A stretch of DNA of 64,000 nt, taken from assembly GCA_033060915.1 (NCBI GenBank), contig CM065393.1, positions 8,586,001 to 8,650,000 on the forward strand. The letters run 5' to 3'. How positions within the stretch are numbered: position 1 is the first letter of the stretch; each line of letters begins with the position of its first letter. The DNA comes from Euryodendron excelsum. Taxonomy: Eukaryota > Streptophyta > Magnoliopsida > Ericales > Pentaphylacaceae. Below are positions 36,725 through 47,638 of the stretch, one piece after another. The notes below the pieces were generated by a model that saw only the letters and a program-made list of their open reading frames with translations, had not been told where the DNA came from and searched no databases. A program made the translations under genes and the position numbers.

Positions 36725-37022
36725 AAATGTTAAATGTAATCTCAATTTGAAATTTCTTTTCTTACTCTGAATATAAGTGAATGAGTTCCATATAAATTTA
36801 TTAGAGTATGTCCTACAGTCTTATGGTTAAGAGTGAGAAAAGAGATTATAAAATGAAATTTTATAGGATAATGCTATGCATAAACTAATTTTTAATCCAC
36901 TTTCTTACCCATAATATACAAAGTGAAAGGGTCCCACATGCATTTATTAATATGGATTTCATTGCATTATGCCTTATGGGTAGAAAAATGAATTGAGAAA
37001 GTGGTTTATACATATAGGTGTT
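36725..37022. mobile_element. Two adjacent foldback MITE-like copies
   Basis: Copy 1 (about 36,725-36,860) pairs TTTCTTTTCTTACTCT with AGAGTGAGAAAAGAGATT. Copy 2 (about 36,868-37,022) pairs CCACTTTCT and TACCCATAA with TTATGGGTA and AGAAAGTGG, flanked by GCATAAAC/GTTTATAC. The two share an interior order (..CC(C)ACAT.., ATTTATTA, TATG, CTTATGG), so they look like diverged members of one short hairpin family. Neither codes for protein. Confidence 0.55.
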
Positions 37023-37813
37023 AACCTATGCTTTTGCACCAGGAGTAAAGCTTCTTGAAATCTACAATAAAAATATTATAAGTAATTAATTCATAAAAAA
37101 ATTATAAAATCTAAATCATGCATCACAGTTGAGGTCCATCCATCAAAAAATAATGTCAATAAATAAATTGATCTTATTATGTGATATATATATATATATA
37201 TATATAACTTTAGAGTTTAATCGTGTTAAAGTGATTGAATTTTAATAGTATTTTAAGATATCTTAAGTAGTTGAATCTTAGTAAACTATATATGGACAAA
37301 AATCAAATATATTTTATTAACTATGAAATAGTTTAATAAAACTCAAAACCTCCTATTCATGATATCAATTATTATTTTAAATAAAAGTTAAAATAGATCT
37401 TAAGTAAACAATAAAAAATTATTCGGTAGGTCTCGATATCAGCTATTATTTTAAATCAAAATCAAATGCATCAAACAACTTAATTCGAATTTGATGGATT
37501 TTTTTTAAAATAAAAAAGTTAATTGAATTAGTATAAATGAATATAATATCCAAATAGAGAACTCATGTGTCTATATGTATAATCTCAAATAGGGAGCTCG
37601 TAAATAGCTATACTTATAAAATGAAATAAGGGTCTCCATTGCATATAACTATTTCCAAAATAAGACTTATGTAACGAATTGAAAATTTAATGAGATTAGT
37701 AATAAGCATCTCCACTGCCCCTATGATATGGTATTTTAAAAGTATAAGAGTATAGAAAATGTTATATAAGTGTCACCTAAGAGAGAGGTAAAATACAGAG
37801 GAGAACACAATTT

Positions 37814-37846
<33 letters not shown>

Positions 37847-38425
37847 TGTTACTCATTATTAATTGAAAAATACTATTCTTTTAGAAAATTTGTATAGAAA
37901 ATACTACCAAATAATGTGACAGTGACATTATTGTAACTAAGAACCATCATGATGAATATTTTATTTTAAAATAAATACTTCTTATATAATCATATTATTT
38001 TAGTGATAAATTATGTATGAATTTTTTTTTTATTATAGCATTGTCCTTATTAATTGTATAAAAAAGCGTAGCTTTCTCACATCATTAAGCAATGATAATG
38101 ATATATTGTAGGAAACCATCATAATATTGGAAAAGAGACACGAATAAAACTTGTTAAGTGTTCGGTTGAAATTAGCATCAATTGGGATAACGACAGAATG
38201 CGTCGGGACATGAAAAGGACAAGTTCCACACCTGGGCATAAATCGTCCACTCAGAAGTGTAAAATCCACTCGTAATTCCATTATGGAGTAGTGGTAGTGG
38301 TGCTAATTCTTCATTATTAATAAATTTCGATCATCTATTTAATGCTGACTGATGTGACGGTTGGGAGGTTAGTTCCATCTGATGGCGGTGTGGGTGGAAA
38401 CTGGGGAAGGCTTTTTCTGCATGCT
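37023..38425. other. AT-rich spacer upstream of the STAR1-like gene
   Basis: No gene is supported. TA microsatellites are at about 37,183-37,205 and 37,816-37,841. Any distal regulatory sites of the downstream gene would lie here but cannot be identified by eye. Confidence 0.5.
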
Positions 38426-38429
38426 GTCA

Positions 38430-38450
38430 ATATATATATATATATATACA
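38430..38450 (+). promoter_or_regulatory. TA repeat / TATA-like core promoter of STAR1-like gene
   Basis: An ATATATATATATATATATAC run lies ~55-75 bp before the proposed start codon and is followed by a pyrimidine-rich stretch (CTCTCCCATTC...CCCTATCTCCCC), a common plant 5' UTR pattern. It also qualifies as a simple microsatellite. Confidence 0.35.
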
Positions 38451-38502
38451 TACTCTCCCATTCATTCCCTATCTCCCCAACGAATTGCAGGACAGGGCGC
38501 CA

Positions 38503-41500
38503 ATGTCTATAGCTTCAATACAACTAGTAGAGACCTCTAACAAAGCAGGTAAATTGATTTCCTTCTCTTGGGTGTTAACCGACAGCAGCTTCTATCTCTC
38601 GTTCTGTATCTGTATATATATACATGTATATGTCTGTGAATCTTTTGCGTTTGCTTTTTGCAGATGAGGCTCGAGAGCATCTGCTGGTGGTCGATGTGGA
38701 AGCGGGCGAGGGTGAAGGCGATCTGGAAAAGAAGTTCCTCATACGCAATTTGACCACCGAAGAAGTATTATCTGGCTCGGCCGGCGGAGAAGCTCCTGTT
38801 ACTGTTGCTCCTCCTCCTCCTTCGCAGCAGCGTCCGATACTGAATGGGATCAACGCTGAGATACCGAAAGGGATGGTGGTGGGGATCATAGGCCCCAGTG
38901 GCAGCGGCAAATCAACCTTCTTGAGGGCCTTGAATCGGATGTGGGAGCCGCCTCCCCATACGGTGTTCCTGGATGGCAACGATATTCGCAACCTTGATGT
39001 GGTCACCCTCCGCCGTAAAGTTGGCATGCTTTTCCAGCTACCCGCTCTCTTTGAAGGTAACACCCCCCGACATTTACACCCTTTGTTTGTTGGTTACCCT
39101 TTGTTTGTTGGTTAATTTGTTGTATCAAAATAGGGAAAAAAAATGTTATATATGTAATTCCTTTTATGAGGGAGAGCGTAAAATCATTCCTTCGTTCGAG
39201 ACACAATGAATGAATCCTTAATGTGAGTCGTCTTGCGTGAAAAAATAGATTGACAAATAAAGTTGTATATGCCATCACTCATCAACATATCATATTTTTT
39301 AACAAGTAAATAAATAAATGAAAATATAGATGAACATGTGAAAATATTAAATTCTTACACTTTTAATTTATAGCAAGATTAATCTCATGCTAACTTTCAT
39401 TTAGAAAATTAGAAAAAAAATTGTGAGCAGCATATTGCCTTTTTAAATGGATAAAGATGTAAAATCATACGTTTTTCTAATAATCTACCACAAATTTTTT
39501 TTTAAAATTTCTCTAAAATCATGTGTGTAATTAATGTTGTGATGTTAATAATATAATTAAGATTCATATAAAAACTCTCAATTCAACTCATATATGATAC
39601 ATGTAAGTCTTTAGTATAAAAAAAAATTAAAATTTTACATACTGGTCCTTTTCAAAGGACCACGTGGCAACATGCGAATTATTTATTAATTTTTTAAACA
39701 AAAAGTTGATATTGTAACTAATTAAAAGTGTAATAACTTAATTTTTTGATTAAAAGTGAATCTTAAAGTAAGAGTTAGGTATAAAATGTAAGAGTACAAG
39801 TAAAGATTTCATTTTCCTTACAACTTGGCCTTACATAATACGCAGTGTATCTTCCAATATTTGTCCATAGATAATAAAAAAAAAAAATGAATAAAACATA
39901 GAGATAAATATGTAAGAATGAGACTAGATAATTAGTACCTTAATTTAACAGAAGTGTGTAAGTATCGAGGTGTATGTATTTGTTTGTTTGCGCGCGCGTG
40001 TTTTTAGTGAAATAACACTACAAGGTCAATTCAATGATTATTTCTTTGCCATTTCCTTTTCTAATTTTCTATTTTATTTTTGTATTAAACTGTGAACCAA
40101 TGATTTACTTAGATAGACATTCTCAATAAAAGATGAGACCCCTAGCATTATTCGGATTTTATTCTGTATAAATTTTTAAAAATTTTTTTTTATTTGTATG
40201 TCATTACTCTATAAACAATTTTTATGTTGTAGTAAAATTCCTTGGCACTCTTATTATTTTTTTTGACCGTTGTATTGGCAAATAATGAAATTGTTCACTA
40301 TGCTGTTGGGAGTTGAACTTTCTACCTTGATATTAGGATCTTGGTTTGGGCCAATGTTGATATAGCACAAGCCAGAAAATTGTTTGTCTTTTCTCTTGTT
40401 CTCGATGTCTTCAATTTCTTTCAATAATGGTATCTGACCAAATACAACCCTTTGAGAGAGAGAGAGAGAGCCATTTTTACTGGGGAGGGTCGATCTCTAG
40501 CTTCTCCTTAAGCAACTTGGTAGATTTTGCTGTAAGGCTTCCAAAGCACTTTGTTCACTCGGGGCCGAATATTTGTTCTTTGAACAAAACAGCCTTTATA
40601 ATTTTTTTTCTTCCTTCTTGTCAAATTTAAATAAGAATAAAGCTACACAACCAGCAAAATGAGAATTAGTTTAGTGGTAGTGGCACCTCTACCTATAATT
40701 GTGATCATGAGTTAGACTTACATTTCCTCTATCTCACTAATTTGATCCTCTAATGTACCCAAAAAAAAATTCCTATATAATCAAAAAATTCTTACAAAAG
40801 AATTTGGTAAAATAAGAGTATTATACTTCAAAATAAAAAGCCAGCATATGAACTTTTAATTACAAAAATAAAATATCATTACCACATTTATTTTGTGAAT
40901 TTTTTTTGTATAAATTTTTAGCGTTTTCCTTTTGGTAAAGCATTGTCTGCCATTATGGCTACCGATGGACACTGCCTCATGCTGTTGCTTTTTCTTTATT
41001 CTTATTCTTAATTATCACAATGATACTGTAACAACAACTTAGCCTCATCAGAGGTACACGACTAGTGGCATGGTTGCGACAAGAACCAGTGTGCTTACTC
41101 CAATTCCATTGAATAAATCCACCAATGTAAAAATCAACTCTAATAATTATTCTTTCCTTTTTGATTGGTTTTGGGTATCTCCATCTAGAAAGGGCACCGT
41201 TTCTGCGAGTTAAAGAAATGGAATCAGGCATTGACAAATAATGAATGGTTTGCTATTCTGCGGAATGTATGTTATGGTGAATGACTGTTCAATTCTGGAA
41301 AAATTAGTAACTAGTTAGTTTCTTATATATATATATATACATGTATTTGTAATGATACTGTATTTGGCATGACAGGTACAGTTGCAGATAATATACGATA
41401 TGGACCACAATTGAGAGGGAAGAAGCTGAGTGACAACGAGGTATACAGGTTGCTCACCCTCGCAGACCTCCATTCCTCCTTTTTCAATAAAAGTGCGCGT

Positions 41501-41693
41501 GAATTGTCTGTTGGTCAAGCTCAAAGAGTCGCACTTGCTAGGACTCTAGCCAACGAGCCTGAGGTAATTAATTAATTAATTAATTATTAACCCCTCCCTC
41601 CCTCTGTTTATACATACAATTGCATCATATATATCATATATTTGCAGTACTTCAAGTACGTACCAATGAAGTTTTCATGCTAACTTTCTTAAT

Positions 41694-41733
<40 letters not shown>

Positions 41734-42000
41734 GTAATCCATCAGGTTTTGCTATTGGATGAGCCAACGAGTGCGTTGGATCCAATATCAACCCAAAACA
41801 TAGAGGATGTTATTGTGAAGCTGAAGAAGAATAGCGGAATGACAATTATGATGGTCTCACACAGCATTAAGCAAATTCAAAGGATTGCTGATCTTGTTTG
41901 CCTCCTTGTGGATGGGGAAATCGTTGAAGTCTTGAAACCTAACAAACTCTCCGAAGCCAAGCATCCCATGGCACTAAGGTTTCTGCAGCTCAGCACTTAA
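38503..42000 (+). CDS. STAR1: ABC transporter ATP-binding subunit, STAR1/ABCI17-like (4 exons)
   Basis: Exons 38,503-38,548, 38,664-39,056, 41,376-41,563 and 41,746-42,000 join in frame (882 nt, 293 residues) with GT-AG introns of 115, 2,319 and 182 nt. The protein is a lone nucleotide-binding domain: Walker A GPSGSGKS (92-99), Q-loop [11 protein letters not shown] (138-148), signature LSVGQAQ (190-196, the STAR1-type variant of LSGGQ), Walker [14 protein letters not shown] (210-222) and H-loop SH (247-248). There is no membrane segment. In rice and Arabidopsis STAR1 pairs with the membrane protein STAR2/ALS3, handles UDP-glucose and gives aluminium tolerance; that role is inferred here from similarity. 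The Pro/Ser insert at residues 52-72 is probably variable. The start is the first ATG after the pyrimidine-rich leader. All motifs are intact, so it is likely functional. Confidence 0.9.
40451..40470. repeat. GA microsatellite in intron 2
   Basis: A short (GA)n run within the 2.3-kb second intron of the STAR1-like gene. Confidence 0.8.
40668..40775 (+). mobile_element. SINE-like fragment in intron 2 of STAR1-like gene
   Basis: TTTAGTGGTAGTGGCACCTC resembles a Pol III A-box region. GATCATGAGTTAGACTTACA, ~45 bp later, resembles a decayed B-box region (GTCATGAGTTCGACTC in plant SINEs). The segment ends near an A9 tract after TGTACCC. No clear target duplication was found. Confidence 0.35.
41697..41731. 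repeat. CT microsatellite before exon 4 of STAR1-like gene
   Basis: An uninterrupted TCTC run of ~35 bp ends 15 bp before the last intron's acceptor (ATCAG|GTTTTG). It could serve as an extended polypyrimidine tract. The same intron starts with a (TTAA)n repeat at about 41,566-41,590. Confidence 0.85.
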
Positions 42001-45000
42001 AAAAACAAAAATTATGTTGCTCTTCAAGATTGATGATCGTATGTTTCTGCTTTTAATTGGTTAGATCCTTAATTAATATGTATAATTGTATATTGCTAAG
42101 ACCCTACTTCAATTGTTGTGATATGTATGAAGATGTGCTTTCATCTGACAAAACATTAATGCTATTTGCCTCATGGCAAGGGCAATGTATCCCCTCATGC
42201 ATGTTAGGAACAGCTAGCAAATACAGGTTAGAGAAATTTCTTGGATGGAAATCACACCAAGAACAAATATGGGTCAACTGGAATTAACAAGCTTAGCAAA
42301 GCTTGGGCCTGATCAGTAGCTGAAGTGTTGCTAACTCTCTATAGATTCCACATGAAACACTAATGCTCTGTTTGCAACCTAAAGTTATCAGGACAAAAAA
42401 ACAGAAAACGGTGAGAGAAAAGATAACAAAATAGGAAGATAACAAAATAGGATATTTCAAATCCGTACTTCTTTTCTTTTACTCACTATTTTTTTTAACC
42501 ACTAAACATACGATATAATTTTATATTGTCTTCTCTTTTTTTTTTTCTTTACCAAATTCTTAATCCAAACAACCTAAAAGAATTAACAGTTAGAATGTTG
42601 AGAAAATATACAAGAGAAATCTACAGGTGCCTGAGATCAAGTAAAATCCAAGTAACGGAATAAAATGATTAACCAAAATCCAAAAAAAGGAGGAGATAGC
42701 AGTGTACCATAGTTTCTCTTTTGGCGCTCAAAGGAGCGCAATTGTTTAGTCTCATGATAAAAAACAGACAAATAAGCGGAGCTTGCACCTAGGATTGAGC
42801 AGGAATATTGTTAACGACATTATTGCAATTAATTACTAGCAAATCATAGCTGTCAGTTAAATTTGAGATCCACTAGGTGGGACTTATTAGACTCGGGATG
42901 TGCGGGCATATGGTTTCATTAAATTGTTAATTTCACAAACTCAACTAAAAACTTAAGTTATTAGGGAGGGACCAGAGAATTAATTAAATTATTTATATTC
43001 TTAACACACTCTCCTCAGGCTAGACTTTTCTTTGTAAGCACTCAAACACGTCAGGTATTATAATTATCAGGTTAAGTGTATCATACACCATGTTGAGTTG
43101 TTAATCACAAATTTTTCCAAAAGCAAAAACTATTGGAATCAACACTAACTCCATTATTTATGTTCTCAACAGCTACTAAAAACATAAATAATTTGTTTGT
43201 GGCTAAGGGGCGTGGAATGTTTCAGTGCTGTAACTATTTAAAGGAGGAATACTAATGGCATTTTCAGAATAAGATCTGATAAGGATGGATGGTGTGACGG
43301 TGAAACTCTGGTGAAAGAAAAATTTGGGAATTACGTCAAGCAATTTTTTCTTTTTCTTTCTAGAGGCATGTTCAAGATAGAGAGGTTTTTAAGAACACCA
43401 AGCATTTTTTTCTTTAGCCTTCCATTAGCTCTCCATGAACACCAGGCATATTCACCGAGAGCTAACAGAATGTAAATTTGTCATAAATAAAAAAAAAAAT
43501 AAAGGGTATAAGTGTAGCATTTTTTTAGTTTATAGTATTAAGTGATATCGTGCCTTAGTTTAGGGTTGCTAATGTTTAATCTTACTTTTCTTTTTGTGGT
43601 GGAACATATATATAGTTTTAAATTTTACCCAATAAGAGAGAATTAATTTACTATAGTTTTCGTCAAGCTCGTTGTGTGTGATGTGAGGGTGTGTGTGCAA
43701 AATAAAACTGAACTTTTTTCTTTCACAAATTGTATTTTTACCCGAAATCAGAACTTGTTGTGAATAGTGTGTGGATGACCTTGGCACACATTTTAAAGCA
43801 CCTATCATCTCTATAAATAGCAAGGCTTCGATAGAGGAAAATAGATACAAGAAGAAGAGAGAAAAGGAAGAGTGGAGGAAAAAACGAGAGAAGAAAGAGA
43901 GCAGAAATTATAGGCAAATATTAAGAGATATTTTGTATTTATTTTTCTCTTATATTATAATAAAGTTTTGGGTAATCTAGAAGATCAATCCCTAATAGTT
44001 TTAAAAGAACTAATATAATATATTTGATAGTTTTCTAAGAACTATTTGCTATATTTTGTGTTAAGTTATATTTATCTGCTTTATATTTTTTTGGTTTTAT
44101 AACACACTATTAACATAAGATTCTAACCAACTGAGGTAAATAATACATCTATGTTCTTCAAGAAGTTACTTCATTTTACATTACTCTTTAATATTCACAT
44201 GTCTTGTTCTCACACATAAAGTTTTTCTTTTTCTTGAAAAATGTATACTAGCTTGAAGTCTTGGTACACATTTTGTGAGAAAGATATGTACTATATTATA
44301 GCATGCGAGTGAATATTTAGTAAATAGTATATACTAATTGTATGAATAGTGATTGTACAGTAATTATATAATGTATAATATTGAATGAATAATGTGTTGT
44401 GCAGTACTTTTCAATTTTTGTAGGTTTGAATGGTTTTATTTTATCATAACATCTATCTAACATTATTATGTTGGGTACAAGTTTTATATGATCATTAATT
44501 TAGTATTAACATACCATATTATCACAATTGCATTTGATTAAATGCATTCATTTAAATTTTTATGTTAAGATCTATCTAGAAGTAATGGATTTTGAAAATA
44601 CAATTAATTCCTGTAAAATGTTTATCAAGGCTTACACATCGTTTATTTAATTATTGTTATTTTAATTATTTAATTATGTTTATTATGCCTAGTGTACACT
44701 GCTTACTTTAATTTCTGTTGACAATACTTATTACGGTCGCTATCTATTTTGATTTAGCACATTATTATCATTAAATTTGTCAATAAGGAAAGATACAAGT
44801 GTCAGAAGACTGTGATCTTTCCAAAAGCTCGCTATTATTAAATGTATATAGAGTTGCAAGAGTATTAAAAAATGCACTTAAAATTGAAATATTATGGTTG
44901 ACGCACCAGAAGTTGCAAGGTTGTGATTCAATATATTTAGAGTTGTATTTTTTAAATTTTGTACCATTTAAATTTGTTCAAAATAACAATTATGTCAACA

Positions 45001-45098
45001 AAATCTTCCTTATGAAAATATATAAGAAAATTATATATATACAGTATATTGTTTATGCCTCAAATGTGCTCCTACAATAGTAATATCGATAGAAAAAT
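42001..45098. other. Intergenic spacer between STAR1-like gene and young Tat element
   Basis: No gene is recognised. The part just after 42,000 is presumably the 3' UTR of the STAR1-like gene. A stretch at about 43,770-43,980 has a TATA-like CTCTATAAATAGC followed by an A/G-rich, LTR-leader-like sequence with AATAAAG, but no repeat partner or target duplication was seen. A segment near 42,365-42,590 has possible MITE ends (CTCTGTTTG / CCAAACAAC), not firm. Confidence 0.45.
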
Positions 45099-45887
45099 TG
45101 TTGGCACACAAATTTCAATCAAACAAGAGTTTAGAATAGTGCGCCACGTGGAACTTTTAGAGGTCGAAGGTTAGAAATCAAATGAGTATATGACACATAC
45201 AAAGTCCCTGTGAAGCTTGCGACATTAGAGTATCGGCATGCTTGAATTCAAAATTCAAACAAGGAGGATAATATATTCAAATTTTGGCGGAAGATATCGT
45301 TGGTTTAAATTGAGGATAACGATAAATATCCTAAATTCAAATTCAAAGAAGAGATAAGCAGCCTTATCTAAATGACTCTCTATAAATAAGAGGGTCATCA
45401 TTAGGAAAGAAAGGAGGAAAACTTTTGGAGGACTTTAGAAAATTTCAGACGATACACATTTCTCGAACCTTGAAACTTAGAAGATTCTGCAAGGAGAGAT
45501 ACAGAAAGAGAAGAAAGTATTGGAGAATCAGAAATACTTCGAGGCCTATAAAGATTAAAGGGCAGTTGAAGAAAAAGGATTCGAACAATTCCACAAATGG
45601 CGATCGATAGGTAAAGGGTTCCAACCCTTACGTTATTTTTTTTAAAAAGGTGTTAAGCCTATGTATTTTGTAAACAAGGTTTTGAAACCCTATGAAATGC
45701 AATAAAAGTACTTTCCTTACAAGTTTCTTTCTCTTGATTTTGTTGTTCTTTATTAATCGGAGGTCTTGACTGAAAATAGGAGTCCACAAAATAAACAATC
45801 AACACTGTGAACGCTACACAGTGGATTTTGTGAATGCAAATTTGAAATCCAGACTCAAACTTTCTGGGTTTAAAATTTGTGTCAACA
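45099..45887 (+). repeat. 5' LTR of young Tat element
   Basis: 789 bp. A TATA box (TATAAATAAG) lies at 45,381-45,390 and a polyadenylation-type AATAAA at 45,701-45,706, so U3 is ~0.3 kb and R roughly 45,410-45,725. It is nearly identical to 62,792-63,580. Confidence 0.97.
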
Positions 45888-45893
45888 AATTTG

Positions 45894-45912
45894 TGGCACG
45901 CCTAGTGGGACC
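45894..45912 (+). other. Putative primer binding site
   Basis: TGGCACGCCTAGTGGGACC starts 6 bases after the LTR end. It begins with TGG, as required to pair with a tRNA CCA end. I did not assign the tRNA. Confidence 0.55.
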
Positions 45913-46102
45913 TATTTTTCCTCCCATCTTTTAAAGAATATAAACCAGAAAAATATATATAAAGTTTTTTTTGCTTCATGCTAACAAAACTTCTTGGATC
46001 GATAGGTATGTTGATGCTGCACAGGAAGTAAGGTCTTGGAAGGATGTCCTTCTCACCCCAGCTCCTGTCACCCACAAGACTCCAGAGTTATTGAGGCTCT
46101 CT

Positions 46103-47638
46103 ATGGTCTCAAAGGCTTCTCATGCCACAACCTACGTGTCTGTCGTCCAATCTAGGATGGCTCGTACAACATGTGTGCCGGTACCCTCAATAGGGTTGAC
46201 CCACGCCACAACTTTTGTGCCTGTCGTCCAACGTAGGATGGCTCGTACTACATGTGTGCATGTCCCCTCAACAAGGTTGACTCATGCCACAACCTCCGTA
46301 CCTGTCATCCAATCTAGGGTGGCTCGTACTACATGTATGTTGGTCCCCTCATCAGGGTTGACTTGCACAACATTTATGAAAAATGACAATCTTCTTCAAA
46401 AAGCGAAGAATCTAAAGTTAAAGACTGAAGATCTTTTGAAAGCTGCAAAAGAACTAAAGGCAGTAAGAATCACATTCCTAACAAGAAACTTCTTTATCAA
46501 AGCAAGAGAGGCCTACGATGCTTCAAGTGTCGCAGTGGGTGCAGCCACGGTTGCCCCAACAGGATGGGCCGCAAGTCAGTTACTCAACCAAGCCGAGAAA
46601 TCATTGAAGGTAGTGATTGCAGCCCAAAATGCCGCAGCCAAAGAGAACGTGGCAATCATAAGAGGTATTGGCAGAAAAATTATGAGAAAAGATCCTTCTC
46701 CAGTACCGAGCTTCCAACCAAAAAGCTTGATAAGCGGTGTTGAAATTTTCTCCTCATTGCCTATAGGAGCTCGACCAGTTACACCAACAAAAGCCTTAAG
46801 CACAAAAAGGCAGAAGCAAAGAAAAATTCGAGCTCTCAAAAGAGTGGAAGAAAGAGCTGTGGCCTCAAATGTCATAGGGGCAATAGAAAAAGCCCTTGGG
46901 GGTTTAGACTCAAAGAAGAAAAAGATTGAGTCTCCAGTCTTTACGTTGGGAAGATCCCAAAGGTCAGGAGGAAAATCAGGAGGAGGCTCCTTTGAAGCTA
47001 TGGACAATGATCAGTTTACCAATTGCGACTTACAAATCGCATCAGCACCAACAATTGGTTCAACGGAACGAACGAAGGTTAGAAGAAGTGTTGCTTCAGA
47101 AAACATACTAAGGCTTGGACCAATGACAAGATCCATGAGTAAAGAAATTGAGACTCAGAATAAAAGACCACAGCAGGAGGCTCCAAATCTCAACAAGTTC
47201 TCCAGAGTCGAAAATCCACTTTATGGATCAGATGACTCTGCCTCGTCATACTCTTCTGAATCAACAGATCGAAGAGTGGGTGACAGAGAAACTATCCGCA
47301 GGGTTGCAGTAATGATGGCTGATGTTGAACAAGAAGATGGAAGTTCGCAACTTCGACCAGAGCAACAACTTTTAGAAGAAAGGATGATGGCTCTACAAGG
47401 TCAACTTGAAAAGAGAGAACAAGAAATAGCTACCATGATGGAGCATATGAAAAATCTCGAAGCTCAAATATCTACGCCAAAAGGTGTAGGAAGTGTTCTA
47501 TCTTTAAAGGATATAGCAGCTCAAGGGGCACAACCCGCAGCTCAAGGGGCATCAAATGGGACACAAACTACTCCGGCCTTCACTGGGGGCAATGGTCCTT
47601 ATCTTCCTGGCATCCAAACCCTACAAATAGTAGTATGA
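46103..47638 (+). CDS. Extra ORF1 upstream of gag in young Tat element
   Basis: The frame is open from 45,971, but the first in-frame ATG is at 46,103, giving 511 residues. It opens with three 27-residue repeats (46,121-46,363). These are followed by an Ala/Lys-rich helical part with two similar stretches (KAKNLKLKTEDLLKAAKELK; SQLLNQAEKSLKVVIAAQNA), a basic part (STKRQKQRKIRALKRVEERA), a motif LGPMTRSMSKEI, Ser-rich text, and a C-terminal coiled coil (EERMMALQGQLEKREQEIAT). No enzymatic domain is recognised. Its TGA overlaps the ATG of the gag-pro ORF (ATGA, 47,635-47,638). It could be a separate ORF1 protein, or the N-terminal gag extension uncoupled by a frameshift. The upstream leader could add coding sequence by splicing, which I cannot test. 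Confidence 0.75.
   Translation: MVSKASHATTYVSVVQSRMARTTCVPVPSIGLTHATTFVPVVQRRMARTTCVHVPSTRLTHATTSVPVIQSRVARTTCMLVPSSGLTCTTFMKNDNLLQKAKNLKLKTEDLLKAAKELKAVRITFLTRNFFIKAREAYDASSVAVGAATVAPTGWAASQLLNQAEKSLKVVIAAQNAAAKENVAIIRGIGRKIMRKDPSPVPSFQPKSLISGVEIFSSLPIGARPVTPTKALSTKRQKQRKIRALKRVEERAVASNVIGAIEKALGGLDSKKKKIESPVFTLGRSQRSGGKSGGGSFEAMDNDQFTNCDLQIASAPTIGSTERTKVRRSVASENILRLGPMTRSMSKEIETQNKRPQQEAPNLNKFSRVENPLYGSDDSASSYSSESTDRRVGDRETIRRVAVMMADVEQEDGSSQLRPEQQLLEERMMALQGQLEKREQEIATMMEHMKNLEAQISTPKGVGSVLSLKDIAAQGAQPAAQGASNGTQTTPAFTGGNGPYLPGIQTLQIVV
46121..46363 (+). repeat. Three tandem 81-bp repeats inside ORF1
   Basis: Units start at 46,121, 46,202 and 46,283. Each encodes 27 residues of the form HATT-V-V-Q-R-ARTTC-VPS--LT. 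The period is a multiple of three, so the repeat number can vary without breaking the frame. Confidence 0.92.

Noticed and set aside
38575..39063. 162-residue minus-strand ORF
   Set aside because: It is the antisense shadow of exon 2 of the STAR1-like gene.
42365..42590. Possible hAT-type MITE
   Set aside because: The terminal repeats match only over a few bases and no 8-bp duplication was found.
43560..43980. Possible solo LTR with TATA-like and AATAAA-like words
   Set aside because: No TG...CA borders with a target duplication and no second copy in the window.
45425..45610. A 61-residue basic ORF present identically in both LTRs (also 63,118-63,303)
   Set aside because: It lies in the transcribed leader just after the TATA box, begins with TTG rather than ATG, and its identity follows from LTR identity.
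46576..47007. 143-residue minus-strand ORF, and similar ones across 47.6-54.3 kb
   Set aside because: They are shadows of the ORF1, gag and pol frames with no known motifs.
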